DNA of 64,000 nucleotides from a virus, in IMG/VR virus record IMGVR_UViG_3300035162_004467, positions 1 through 64,000 of that record; one strand, 5' to 3'. The first letter of the stretch is position 1. The number at the start of each line of letters is the position of its first letter. Shown here one piece after another: positions 14,197 through 22,989 of the stretch. The position numbers and the translations under genes are program-made. The notes beneath the pieces are model-generated. The model was not told where the DNA came from. It made no database searches and saw nothing but the letters and a program-made list of their open reading frames with translations.

Positions 14197-15720
14197 ATGG
14201 ATTTAAAAGATTTTGAGGTAAGTAGCTTTGATTGTAACATCAAGGCTCTCAAAGAAGCTGACTACGAGAAATTCGGAGTATCGGAAGGGTCTATTGCAGA
14301 AGCAGCTAAATCTTTACTGCCTGACGACTTTGACCCATCCGCGAATGTAGATGTATTACCTGTAGTATTTAACTTAGCCCTCGTCAACGAATTTAACAAA
14401 AACGGTGACGGCATAGATTCTAAAACAGCAGTAGAAGCCGTAAAAAGATTTATTAATAAGCCAATTAACATCGAACACAAGAAGCATAAGATCGTAGGCC
14501 ACATGATCAATGCTTCTTTCTCTATGGAGGAATATGATTTTAAAGATAACGCCATCGAATCATATGCCGACGAAAAAGAGCCATTTTATATCAACGCTGC
14601 TGGTTTAATTTATAAAAATATTTTTCCAGAGTTAGCAGAAGCTATTGAAACAGCCGAAAAAGAAGAGAATGAAGAATATCAGAGTATTGCTACTAGTTGG
14701 GAACTTGCATTTAAGAGCTATAAAGTCGTCTATGGATCTAATAGATTGGACGAGTGCGAAGTTGCCGAAGGTTCAAAGAAAGAAGAGCTGAAGCAGTATG
14801 TAAAAGGTTTCGGCGGCAAAGGCGTAGATGAAGATGGCATACCAGTTCATCGGTTAATACATGGTGAAACTTATCCCTTGGGAGCTGCATTAACATATAA
14901 ACCTGCTGCTAGAGTTAAAGGAATTTATACATCAGAGCTAGAAAAAAATGAAAAGCCTGTTGATAATTCTTTAGCAAAACAAGATAATATTAATATTAAA
15001 AATTCCCTAAACAAAAAAAACGCTGTAACAGAAAACAAATTCGACATTTTAAACATGGATAAAGAACAATTCGAAACACTAATGACACAAGTTGCGGAAA
15101 GCGTAGCTTCTGTGGTCAAGAAGGACGATCAAGCCAACTCTCTTGGTGAGATTATGCGTAATGCTCTTACTGAGCATTCTGAAAACTGGAAATCTAAAGT
15201 TCAACTTGAAGCCGAAGCTCGTGAGAAAGCAGAAGTAGATCTGACTGAAATGAAAGCCTCTTTTGATGCTGTTCAGACAGAACTCTCCGCTCTTAAATCT
15301 GAGATGGAAGCTCAAGCTGCTGTTGAGTTATTTAACTCTCGCATGAACTTTATCGACTCCACATACGAACTTACTGAAGCAGAGCTTAAGTTGGTCGTAG
15401 ATGAGTTGAAGGTTGTTGAAGCTTCTAACGAGGCTTTCGATACCTTTAAAGAAAAACTTTCTATTCTTTTAGCAAGCAAGACTAAAGAGTCTATTGCAGC
15501 TCAGGAAGAGGTAATCAAAGCTAAAATCGAAGAGGCTATCGCTTCCAAGATGGCAGAAGATACCCCTGAGAATAAGGAAGAAGTTAAGGCTAGTGAAGAT
15601 GAGTTGGAAGTTGAAGAGGTTAAGGCCGCTTCTATCCCCAACAATAATGCTGAAGCCTCAGAAAAAATTTCTTTGGTTGAAAAACTTAAGGAGAACTTCT
15701 CTGTTGAAGTTACAAAATAA
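14197..15720 (+). CDS. Prohead protease fused to scaffold-like domain
   Basis: A 507-residue protein. The N-terminal part (to about residue 250) resembles phage prohead proteases: VFNLALVNEFNKNGDGI, INKPINIEHKKH, IVGHMINASF, with histidines in the expected region. The C-terminal half (from about residue 287) is a highly acidic coiled coil, typical of scaffold. The enzyme would mature the capsid by cleaving scaffold and head proteins. An in-frame ATG at 15055 (residue 287) could give a separate scaffold protein, as lambda C and Nu3 do. Confidence 0.75.
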   Translation: MDLKDFEVSSFDCNIKALKEADYEKFGVSEGSIAEAAKSLLPDDFDPSANVDVLPVVFNLALVNEFNKNGDGIDSKTAVEAVKRFINKPINIEHKKHKIVGHMINASFSMEEYDFKDNAIESYADEKEPFYINAAGLIYKNIFPELAEAIETAEKEENEEYQSIATSWELAFKSYKVVYGSNRLDECEVAEGSKKEELKQYVKGFGGKGVDEDGIPVHRLIHGETYPLGAALTYKPAARVKGIYTSELEKNEKPVDNSLAKQDNINIKNSLNKKNAVTENKFDILNMDKEQFETLMTQVAESVASVVKKDDQANSLGEIMRNALTEHSENWKSKVQLEAEAREKAEVDLTEMKASFDAVQTELSALKSEMEAQAAVELFNSRMNFIDSTYELTEAELKLVVDELKVVEASNEAFDTFKEKLSILLASKTKESIAAQEEVIKAKIEEAIASKMAEDTPENKEEVKASEDELEVEEVKAASIPNNNAEASEKISLVEKLKENFSVEVTK

Positions 15721-15743
15721 AAATCTAATTATAATATAAAATT

Positions 15744-16322
15744 ATGGCTAATGAAATTACCAAATTGCTACCATTTCGCCAATATGACGATAACGATGTT
15801 ATCAACATGTTCGCTTATGAAGGCACTAATGTAGGGGCGGGTACTGTTGTTAAAGTATCTGCTGCTAATCTCGACAACGATCTTATCGATCTTGTTGACG
15901 GTGGAAGCGCATTCCTGACTTCTCAGGGCAATGCTTACTCTCCACTTGCTGTGAACCCACTTCGTGTGGCTTCTGCCGCTTCTGGCAATTCAGCTATTGG
16001 AATTCTCCTTCGCGACGTTCGCGAAACAGATGAAAATGGCGAGAAGCTTCGCTTCTACCCCCAGAAGAAAGAAGAGCTTCAGTGCGTTCTTTCTGGAGAG
16101 ACTGTCCCTGTTGCAACGAAAGGAACGTTTACTCTTTTAGAGGGAGCTTTCTCTGGTTCGCTTCTCCCCGCCCCAGCTGCTGAACTCGGACTTCGTGCTA
16201 ACGGTCTGCTTGCTACTGCTGTTGCCGCTGACACTGTTGTCGGTAAGGTTCTCGCAACTGGATCTCGTGCTGCTGGTGATACCCATGCAGGAGGATACGC
16301 AATTGTCAGCATCAACTTCTAA
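15744..16322 (+). CDS. Capsid decoration protein (DUF2190-like)
   Basis: A 192-residue, alanine/glycine-rich, beta-type protein between the protease/scaffold and the major capsid protein, the usual place of head decoration proteins. The C-terminal part (VVGKVLATGSRAAGDTHAGGYAIVSINF region) has the 'VGKVL...GYAIV' ending seen in such proteins. It probably binds the outer capsid surface and stabilises the expanded shell. Like the next gene it uses more C-ending codons than its neighbours, consistent with high expression. Confidence 0.7.
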   Translation: MANEITKLLPFRQYDDNDVINMFAYEGTNVGAGTVVKVSAANLDNDLIDLVDGGSAFLTSQGNAYSPLAVNPLRVASAASGNSAIGILLRDVRETDENGEKLRFYPQKKEELQCVLSGETVPVATKGTFTLLEGAFSGSLLPAPAAELGLRANGLLATAVAADTVVGKVLATGSRAAGDTHAGGYAIVSINF

Positions 16323-16337
16323 TTCAAATCACAGATT

Positions 16338-17432
16338 ATGAAAATTACTATTAAAAGAACTGAAGATCAGTTGGCCCTAGTTCGCGCTATGGGTTCAAAT
16401 AATCGTGAAGAAGCTTACGAGGCTCAGGCCGCTGTTGCAGAACTTCTTGGGCCTGTGGTCACTGAAGTTATCAACAACGCTGTTACCGTTGGAAATCTTT
16501 TCACCACCTTGACTTATCAAGCTGATGATAATCCTTCCCTCCCTCTTGATCTCTTCCACGACATCACTGATGAAGATTATGTACAAGTTTACTCTCAGCA
16601 AGTTGCTGGAGGACTTCCTTACAACCAAGTGTTCCCAGCTCATAACGAGCTGAAATTTAGCACTTACACTCTTGATAGCGCACTCGCTTTCGACCGTAAG
16701 TATGCTAAGAAGGCTCGTGTTGACGTTGTTTCTAAGACCTTCACTCGCATGGCTCAGGAAATTATGCTTAAGCAGGAGCGCACTGCATTCAACGTGCTTG
16801 CTACCGCTCTTGTTGGTGGGAACAGCTTGACTGCTACTGCTGGTGACCATATCACTGCTGCTGCTGGCACTAGCCTTGTTCTTGATGACTTGAACAAGCT
16901 TATCACACTCTCTAAGCGTGTGAATAGCTCGTTTGTCGGTGGAACTCCTGTTGGCGGCTCCAAGTCTGGCGTTACGGATCTTCTCGTTTCTCCCGAAGTT
17001 ATTGAAGATATCCGGGCTATGGCATACAACCCTATTAACACTCGTCAAGCAACTTCTGGAACTACCAGTATGGCTGCTCCTGAAGAACTTCGTTCTCAGC
17101 TTTACAGTGCTGCTGGACTTCCAAGCTTCTATGGTATCAATATCATCGAAGTTCTTGAAATGGGCAAAGGACAGCGTTTCAATAAGATCTTTGATGCTGT
17201 TAAGGGTGGCGTGAGCTTTACTCAAGCTTCTGAGCAGATCCTTATCGGTGTTGATCGTTCTCGTGACGCTCTGCTCCGTCCTGTCGTTCTTGACGAAGGT
17301 TCTACTGGTGAACTCAGCGTTCTCGTTGATGACCAGTTCTCCGTCCGTCAGAACAAGATTGGTTACTACGGTAAAGTCGAAGAGGGTCGCGTTTGTATCG
17401 ACGACCGCGCTCTTTGTGGAATCATCCTCTAA
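16338..17432 (+). CDS. Major capsid protein
   Basis: A 364-residue protein with the size, position and composition of an HK97-fold capsid subunit: an N-terminal helical segment (EEAYEAQAAVAELLGPVV), a beta-rich middle with a long helix, and a beta-rich end. It follows the decoration gene by 15 bases and is closed by a terminator at 17453-17483. Codon use is biased toward C-ending codons, as expected for the most abundant virion protein. Maturation cleavage by the upstream protease cannot be located from sequence. Confidence 0.88.
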   Translation: MKITIKRTEDQLALVRAMGSNNREEAYEAQAAVAELLGPVVTEVINNAVTVGNLFTTLTYQADDNPSLPLDLFHDITDEDYVQVYSQQVAGGLPYNQVFPAHNELKFSTYTLDSALAFDRKYAKKARVDVVSKTFTRMAQEIMLKQERTAFNVLATALVGGNSLTATAGDHITAAAGTSLVLDDLNKLITLSKRVNSSFVGGTPVGGSKSGVTDLLVSPEVIEDIRAMAYNPINTRQATSGTTSMAAPEELRSQLYSAAGLPSFYGINIIEVLEMGKGQRFNKIFDAVKGGVSFTQASEQILIGVDRSRDALLRPVVLDEGSTGELSVLVDDQFSVRQNKIGYYGKVEEGRVCIDDRALCGIIL

Positions 17433-17452
17433 TTGAGGTTTCCTAAATTTAA

Positions 17453-17483
17453 GGGTCGCCCTACGGGGCGGCTCTTTTTTTTT
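17453..17483 (+). terminator. Rho-independent terminator after the capsid gene
   Basis: Stem GTCGCCC/GGGCGGC (17455-17461 with 17466-17472, one G-U pair) followed by nine T's. Confidence 0.85.
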
Positions 17484-17492
17484 GATTTTTTT

Positions 17493-17500
17493 AGTATAAT
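17493..17500 (+). promoter_or_regulatory. Late-type promoter element before the gene at 17516
   Basis: TTTAGTATAATCTATT, directly after the capsid terminator and 16-23 nt before the ATG. A related string (TTTAGATAATCTATT) precedes the fibre-like gene at 40341. Confidence 0.45.
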
Positions 17501-17515
17501 CTATTATGATAAGAT

Positions 17516-17899
17516 ATGGCAAACAAAAAGGAATTTTTAGAAGAGTTCAACGTTATTGACGGCAAAGAACGTTCTGAGCGAGAAGATAAGATCCAAAAAG
17601 TAAAAGAATTAGAAGATCTTTTGGGGATCAAGGATGTTAACTCATATGGAACAAATAACAAAGATGTTTTTGCTAGTAATCTTGGTAGCATGTCTATCGG
17701 AGAAATGACGACTCTTGCTCAAAGGGTCGGTCTACCAGCTTCCTCTATTGATACTCCATCAGTATTAAAAAAGAATTTACTTAAGTCTTTCGATATTTAT
17801 GTCCAACAAAATAATGTGACAGTGGCTGGAATAGCGGAACCTGCTGTTGATCCAAAGTCTGAGAATTACGATGAAGTAAAGAAGCTGTTTGAGCTGTAG
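17516..17899 (+). CDS. Hypothetical head-region protein
   Basis: A 127-residue, charged, helical protein with an N-terminal coiled-coil-like segment and a middle part (MTTLAQRVGLPAS) that resembles a small helical DNA- or protein-binding unit. It lies between the capsid protein and the connector genes, where some phages keep head-completion or minor head proteins. No family recognised. Confidence 0.6.
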   Translation: MANKKEFLEEFNVIDGKERSEREDKIQKVKELEDLLGIKDVNSYGTNNKDVFASNLGSMSIGEMTTLAQRVGLPASSIDTPSVLKKNLLKSFDIYVQQNNVTVAGIAEPAVDPKSENYDEVKKLFEL

Positions 17900-17921
17900 A
17901 GTTCCCTAAATGGCTGTTTTA

Positions 17922-17930
17922 CTGTAAGAT
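17922..17930 (+). promoter_or_regulatory. Possible late-type promoter element before the connector genes
   Basis: TTTACTGTAAGAT, 15 nt from CTGTA to the ATG at 17937. It is a one-base variant of the GTGTAA element at the usual distance. Confidence 0.3.
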
Positions 17931-17936
17931 TATTTA

Positions 17937-18458
17937 ATGAATGATCTTGGCTCACTAGCAACAAAAATAGTCAATTACGAATTTTCAGAAGACAGGCAGA
18001 GGTTTCCTGTGTCCTATGTTTCTGGTTGGCTTGAGGTTAATATTGGTGAGCTCAATGGACTGACTAATGAGGAATTTTATGTTAATAATACTGGAGCGAT
18101 AGAGGTTACTACTGGTTCTAGCTTATTGCCCATTGAAGAAAATATTTTCTCGACCCTTTATGAAATTCACTATTACGAGAAGGCTTCTAGAGACTCTCTT
18201 CGCGGCTTTACTTACGGAGGAGATACAGATTGGATAACTCTAAAAGAGGGTGACACCACCATTCAAAGACAAAACAAAAACTCTGTTGCTAAAACATACA
18301 GAGACTTGAAGGTTGATGCCACTGATCGTTTAAATGACTTGGTTGGTCGCTATAACCAATACAAGTCTTCTCCCTTGCAGGTGTTTGGTCGAGATGGGGT
18401 TGATCCTGTTGACAGCATTGACTCCTATCAATCTACAAGTTCTTACAGATCATTATAA
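17937..18458 (+). CDS. Head-tail connector / head completion protein
   Basis: A 173-residue protein in the adaptor position right after the head genes. It is mostly beta and loop at the start, with a C-terminal helix (DLKVDATDRLNDLVGRYNQY). It probably sits on the portal ring as an adaptor. It shares one base with the next start (TAATG), showing coupling. The assignment rests on gene order and size. Confidence 0.55.
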   Translation: MNDLGSLATKIVNYEFSEDRQRFPVSYVSGWLEVNIGELNGLTNEEFYVNNTGAIEVTTGSSLLPIEENIFSTLYEIHYYEKASRDSLRGFTYGGDTDWITLKEGDTTIQRQNKNSVAKTYRDLKVDATDRLNDLVGRYNQYKSSPLQVFGRDGVDPVDSIDSYQSTSSYRSL

Positions 18459-18907
18459 TGGCTTCATTGCTTACATCTTCTCAAAAGTCAGCGATCCAAA
18501 GTGCGTTAGGCGAAGTTCATGATACTTTCGCTAGAGACATTTATGTTTACATCGAAAAGAAGGTTTCCACAAGACCCTCTAATTTGAACTATAATCCATT
18601 GTATGGCCGTACTAAGGACGACTCTAGGTTGAGTTCACAAACTACGCTAGTCAAGCACACAGTGAAAGCTAGAGTCAATTACACGCCAAATCAGGGAGAG
18701 TCTGTCGTGGATGGTGGAGCACAATTTAATTTGACCGCTTCTCATGGCAAGGTGAGGATCAAAGTTGATTCAGATGGCCACGACAAGGTGAAAGATTCTA
18801 GTAGGATTGAAATTGATGATATTTTATTTACCGTAGATACTGATGCCAAAAATGTGGGGCCATTCTCGACTCAATACTACACTGTGTTCCTTAAACGAGA
18901 AAACTAA
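18458..18907 (+). CDS. Head closure-like protein
   Basis: A 149-residue protein with a beta-rich core. The segment SSRIEIDDILFTV resembles the 'i...D.i...g..y.V' strand pattern of head-closure proteins (SPP1 gp16-like), which seal the portal channel after packaging. It follows the adaptor candidate and overlaps the next gene by one base. Inference from position and strand pattern. Confidence 0.5.
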   Translation: MASLLTSSQKSAIQSALGEVHDTFARDIYVYIEKKVSTRPSNLNYNPLYGRTKDDSRLSSQTTLVKHTVKARVNYTPNQGESVVDGGAQFNLTASHGKVRIKVDSDGHDKVKDSSRIEIDDILFTVDTDAKNVGPFSTQYYTVFLKREN

Positions 18908-19533
18908 TGTCTAAAGCATTTATATCAGCAACCAAGTTTAAAGTAACTATAAATAAGGCCGCACTTCTCAACGAAGTGACTGCTGGCAGAAATGGTAAGA
19001 TCACTGGGCGAGAAGTAAGAAGTTATGTTCTTCCTATTATTGAAAAAGCACAGGAAGTGTTGGTTAGGGATTTTTACAATCACCCTGTTACAAAAGAAGT
19101 CCAAGCTGGCGCAAATGCTTCAAATAGCTCTGGCACTCTGGGTGGTTACGGGAACCTTTTTGCATTCATTGGTTTCGATAGTGGTGATAACCCCACCCAA
19201 GGTATAGAAGAAATTTTAAAACAAAAGCTCTCTGTTACAGTCAGGGCTATATCTAATGGTAGATTTCGAATATCTATTTTAAATGCTGCATCAAAAGATG
19301 ATATTTTTAGCGTATCTCAAATACCTTGGGCTAGCGGTTCTAGTTGGACAGAAGGAATAGAGAAGGGACTCTCTAATCTTGGTTCGTTTTTATACAGCAA
19401 TAAGGGTATATCTAGATCTAAATCTGGAACAGGTATACAAGTGTTAAATGATTTAAGATCTACTAATTTTAAAACTCAACCTTACATCTCTAACATTATA
19501 AATAGATTCTACAAAAACGTTACAAATTTTTAA
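18907..19533 (+). CDS. Head-tail joining / tail completion protein candidate
   Basis: A 208-residue protein with an N-terminal helical region (REVRSYVLPIIEKAQEVLV) like that of HK97 gp10-type tail-completion proteins, then a glycine/serine-rich middle. Next to the closure and terminator candidates, a role at the head-tail interface is likely. No clear catalytic motif. Confidence 0.5.
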   Translation: MSKAFISATKFKVTINKAALLNEVTAGRNGKITGREVRSYVLPIIEKAQEVLVRDFYNHPVTKEVQAGANASNSSGTLGGYGNLFAFIGFDSGDNPTQGIEEILKQKLSVTVRAISNGRFRISILNAASKDDIFSVSQIPWASGSSWTEGIEKGLSNLGSFLYSNKGISRSKSGTGIQVLNDLRSTNFKTQPYISNIINRFYKNVTNF

Positions 19534-19536
19534 AAC

Positions 19537-20415
19537 ATGAAAGCTCAATTTGATCAAAATTTATTATCCAGCTTTTACTTATGGTTAGAGAACCGTTTGT
19601 TAAAATCTGACACAAAGGCTTATATTACCGGATTAGAAAATAATTTTCGTTATGTTGATTTCGATGATATTCCTTCAGATATGGTTGGGTATCAAGGTGA
19701 GTATAGGCAGCTAGTAGCAGAGTCTAGTATAGACACAGTTAATTCAGGTTTTTTTGTTGGAAATGATTTTATTACGGGAGATTCAAGTGCGAATGGAAAT
19801 GTGTATACAGATTACAATAATGGTCGTATCTTATTCCCTACGGCTTCTGGGACTGGGTTAAATATATCTGGAACCTATTCTGTAAAAGAAGTGAATACTT
19901 ACATCTCTCACGATGATGATGTAGAATTTTTAGTTCATTCTGATTTCTTAGAAAATGGGCAAGATTCCCCCTACTTCTATAATGAAACAGGAGTTCTTGA
20001 TCAAGGGTCTTATTTCCTTCCAGCCTGTTTTGTTTCCTTAGCTTCTTCTCAGAATGAAGAATTCTCATTTGGTGGGGAGGAAGACACTCAAAGTAGGGTT
20101 CGTGTAATGGTACTAACTAAAGATTCTTATGTTTTAGATTCTGTTATTTCTAGACTTAGAGACACAGTAAGAGAGAAGGTCACTCATATTCCTTATGAGA
20201 ATTTCCCATACGCTTATTCTTACTCTGTAAAAGATTTCCCCTATACCTATACTGGCGTTGTAGGAGACCAAGGTAGTAACCCCTTATGTTCTTACATTAA
20301 TAATGTCACAGCTTCAAAAGTTGTTTCTGAAGCTTTGAGAGAAAAAATAAACAAAGACTTCTCTATAGCGTTCTTAGATTTCGATTTATCAACATATCGT
20401 TTCCCAAGGACTTAA
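19537..20415 (+). CDS. Tail terminator-like virion protein candidate
   Basis: A 292-residue protein just upstream of the tail tube gene. It has aromatic-rich N-terminal strands and a region (RVRVMVLTKDSYVLDSVISRLRDTVREK) typical of proteins that cap the tube, with a helix packed on a sheet. Tail terminator proteins are usually shorter, so an added domain is present. The call rests mainly on gene order. Confidence 0.45.
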   Translation: MKAQFDQNLLSSFYLWLENRLLKSDTKAYITGLENNFRYVDFDDIPSDMVGYQGEYRQLVAESSIDTVNSGFFVGNDFITGDSSANGNVYTDYNNGRILFPTASGTGLNISGTYSVKEVNTYISHDDDVEFLVHSDFLENGQDSPYFYNETGVLDQGSYFLPACFVSLASSQNEEFSFGGEEDTQSRVRVMVLTKDSYVLDSVISRLRDTVREKVTHIPYENFPYAYSYSVKDFPYTYTGVVGDQGSNPLCSYINNVTASKVVSEALREKINKDFSIAFLDFDLSTYRFPRT

Positions 20416-20419
20416 ACGA

Positions 20420-20429
20420 GTGTATTTAA
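20420..20429 (+). promoter_or_regulatory. Possible late-type promoter element before the tail tube gene
   Basis: GAGTGTATTTAAAA with the GTG 31 nt before the ATG at 20451, further than in the other cases; a TATATAAAT also sits just before the ATG. Confidence 0.35.
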
Positions 20430-20450
20430 AATAAACCCTTTTATATAAAT

Positions 20451-21689
20451 ATGGCCACAAGAACAAGAGTAATTTCACAAAACAAAGCTGTCTATGTCAC
20501 TCCCACTGGCTGGGCTTCACACACCGCACTGACCCCTGTAACGGGCAGAAGTCAGATAAATGCAAAGCACCTTCATCGTGTAGATACATTTTCTTTTGAA
20601 ATGGATCTTGCTGGAGCGCGTCAAGATGTAAGAGAATTTGGCCAGTTGGCACGAATCGGAACTGTTAACCTTACCGAAATTAATCCGACTTTGAGTTTCG
20701 GATACTTTTTGGGAGACGGAGAAAATGAATTAGCGCTTGGTTTCCAAAAATCGATTAATGCTATCGGCAGTTCTGAAGCGGTTGAAGGTCAAATGTGTTC
20801 TGGCCAATTAAAAGAAGACTCAATCTTGAAAGAACGCAATGTTTTCCTTTTAACGGTTGAAGAAGGGGAAGATGCTTTCGCATCGACCACTCCGGCTTTA
20901 ATGGCTGCTAATGAAAATAAGCATGATGTTGTTGGATTCGGAAACTGCTTTATTTCTAGCTACAGTGCAAACTTTAGCGTTGGAGAAATTCCAAGGGCTG
21001 ATATTGAGATGCAAGCTTCTAATGTTGTTTTTTACACTGGCGTTAATTCTGGACTCATTAATCCATCACTTAACCTAGAGGGACAGAGAACCGACTCTGG
21101 TATTACCAATCTTCCCTCTCCAAGTTCTGATGTTGATAATCTTCCATTGGTTCTTCGTCCTCAAGATGTTACTGTCACTTTTGGTGATGCAGGTGATGGT
21201 GTTTCCCCAATTGGTGGACCTTCATTTAGTCAGCTACCAATTCAAAGTGCCTCTATCGAACTACCATTGGCTCGTGAAGTTATTGAGGCTCTTGGTAACG
21301 AGCTTGCTTACGCTAAACTCCTTGAATTCCCAATTGACGTAACCATGAGCATTAGTTCACTTACTAGGGACTTTGCTTCAGGCGCACTTGAGTATGCTTT
21401 GACTGGAACTGCTGAGAATAATAAGACTGACATCACGTTGGATGTTAAAGAAGAGGGAGCTGATAAGCTAAAATACGTTCTCAAAGGAGCTGTTCTTGAT
21501 AATCAGTCATTCTCGCAAGGGCTTGATGACAACGAGACTGTTGATCTTACCTTCTCTGCTCAGATTGGTGGTGCTGCTACCACTGACCAAGGTTTGTTCT
21601 TCTTCCCACAAGCTACTGTCCCTCCATTTGCAGTTGTAAGTGGAGCTGCACACAAAGAGACGGCCCAGCCGATCTCTTTCATTTCGTAG
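20451..21689 (+). CDS. Major tail tube protein
   Basis: A 412-residue beta-rich protein with no sheath gene beside it, in the position of a siphovirus tail tube subunit. It ends with a repeated-strand, Ig-like portion (about residues 230-400) that could decorate the tube. C-biased codons similar to the capsid genes suggest high expression. A strong terminator follows at 21722. It is too long for a minimal tube protein, so an added surface domain is likely. A sheath protein seems unlikely because a separate tube gene is absent. Confidence 0.7.
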   Translation: MATRTRVISQNKAVYVTPTGWASHTALTPVTGRSQINAKHLHRVDTFSFEMDLAGARQDVREFGQLARIGTVNLTEINPTLSFGYFLGDGENELALGFQKSINAIGSSEAVEGQMCSGQLKEDSILKERNVFLLTVEEGEDAFASTTPALMAANENKHDVVGFGNCFISSYSANFSVGEIPRADIEMQASNVVFYTGVNSGLINPSLNLEGQRTDSGITNLPSPSSDVDNLPLVLRPQDVTVTFGDAGDGVSPIGGPSFSQLPIQSASIELPLAREVIEALGNELAYAKLLEFPIDVTMSISSLTRDFASGALEYALTGTAENNKTDITLDVKEEGADKLKYVLKGAVLDNQSFSQGLDDNETVDLTFSAQIGGAATTDQGLFFFPQATVPPFAVVSGAAHKETAQPISFIS

Positions 21690-21721
21690 AGGAGCAATAA
21701 AAAACTATAAAACTCACAAAG

Positions 21722-21752
21722 CAGCCTCACCGAAAGGTGGGGCTGTTTTTTT
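21722..21752 (+). terminator. Rho-independent terminator with GAAA tetraloop
   Basis: Ten-bp stem CAGCCTCACC/GGTGGGGCTG (one G-U pair) closed by GAAA, then seven T's. The next promoter element starts on the following base. Confidence 0.92.
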
Positions 21753-21760
21753 GTGTAATA
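21753..21760 (+). promoter_or_regulatory. Late-type promoter element before the gene at 21769
   Basis: GTGTAATATATAG directly after the terminator T-run, with the GTG 16 nt before the ATG. Confidence 0.5.
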
Positions 21761-21768
21761 TATAGAGA

Positions 21769-22155
21769 ATGAAGGTTTATCAGCAAGTAACAGGTAAAGA
21801 AGAGTCAATTGTTAATTTAGATATATTAGTCGAGAATACTTACTCTGGATTCTATGTAGCTGCTGGCACTGGAGATGTTGTTACTGGAGAAGGAGGTAGC
21901 ACAGGATTACTTAACAGTGGCTTTGTGTTTTCTGGATATGAGGGGTATGTGTTTGATCAGTCTGGCAGGTTTGTTGGAGGATATGCACCAAATGTCCCAG
22001 TCAATATTTCCGTTCATATGAAAAGCGACGACACTTACTCTTATTTTATCGATGATGTGTTGATCGCCAATAATGTTTCGGGTTCGACTGGATTTGATTA
22101 TATTGAGTTTGAAAAACATGGGGATGCTTCTCTTAATATTGAGTATATTTTTTAG
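21769..22155 (+). CDS. Small beta-sandwich-like virion protein
   Basis: A 128-residue glycine-rich beta protein. The segment NISVHMKSDDTYSYFIDDVLI looks like strands of a concanavalin/LamG-type carbohydrate-binding sandwich. It lies alone between the tail tube and the tail chaperone genes, with its own terminator upstream and promoter element, so it may be expressed at a distinct level, perhaps as a tube decoration. This is inference from fold appearance. Confidence 0.55.
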   Translation: MKVYQQVTGKEESIVNLDILVENTYSGFYVAAGTGDVVTGEGGSTGLLNSGFVFSGYEGYVFDQSGRFVGGYAPNVPVNISVHMKSDDTYSYFIDDVLIANNVSGSTGFDYIEFEKHGDASLNIEYIF

Positions 22156-22206
22156 TATTTGTTGATATATTCTTTTTTTTTACGATAATATGTCGTTGAA
22201 AAGCAT

Positions 22207-22989
22207 ATGAAAGAGCTGTATTCATTCCAAATTAAAAGAAAAGCAAAGCTTAAAACCATTGTCCAGAAAGAGAATGCGAAAGGGAAGATTGTAGAGTCTA
22301 CAAAGACTACAACTAAAACCATTTCTCACAAAGTTATTTTTGCTAAGCCCTCTTACGCAGAAATTGAAAATGCAGAATTCTTTTATGGGCAGCAATATAA
22401 TGATTACATTAATGCTGGGTATCTTACTAGATACTTATTAAATAAGAAAATTGAGGATGCTGGAGGAGGTTCTTCTAAGTCAAGTAATGATTTCATTAAT
22501 AAAGCTTTTGTTGACAATATGGAGGCAGCTAAAGTTATTGAGTTCTACGAAGGTCAAAAAGATTTAGATGAGGAACAAAAGAAAAAATTAGAGGGAGCTA
22601 AAGAGGTATTTGTTGAAACACAAAAAAATGTATCGGATTTCGAAGAGTTCCATAGAATCCAATATAATCAGACAGCAGAAGCAAAATCTGAACAAAAGCT
22701 TATTGAGTGGTTTATTTTTAATTTTTCTTACTATGAAGATAAAATACAAGACTCTACTGAGACTTTCCCGCTTTTTGTAGGGGATGATTTCACAGAAAAA
22801 AGAGAGCATTACTTGCAACTTTGTGAAGATGAGGAGGATCTAGAAGACCCAACTATCTTGAAGAACAAAGGTATTTTTGACCTTTCTTTCGAGACCTTGG
22901 CTAAAGTGGCGAACTTGTGGTATAACAAGATGGGTTCAGGCCAAAAAGAAATTGAAGAGAGTATTAAGGAAGTATTTGGTGATGGATGA
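22207..22989 (+). CDS. Tail assembly chaperone candidate
   Basis: A 260-residue protein, acidic and helical, in the place of the lambda G-type chaperone before the tape measure. The N-terminal 60 residues are beta-like; the remainder is charged helix. It overlaps the next gene by ATGA (22986-22989). Chaperones of this kind coat the tape measure protein during tail assembly. Sequence alone does not prove the assignment. Confidence 0.55.
   Translation: MKELYSFQIKRKAKLKTIVQKENAKGKIVESTKTTTKTISHKVIFAKPSYAEIENAEFFYGQQYNDYINAGYLTRYLLNKKIEDAGGGSSKSSNDFINKAFVDNMEAAKVIEFYEGQKDLDEEQKKKLEGAKEVFVETQKNVSDFEEFHRIQYNQTAEAKSEQKLIEWFIFNFSYYEDKIQDSTETFPLFVGDDFTEKREHYLQLCEDEEDLEDPTILKNKGIFDLSFETLAKVANLWYNKMGSGQKEIEESIKEVFGDG

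Noticed and set aside
16395-17522. A 375-codon open frame antisense to the capsid gene
   Set aside because: It is a shadow of a strongly codon-biased gene. The capsid reading on the plus strand is coherent, has a promoter and terminator context and a family-like layout.
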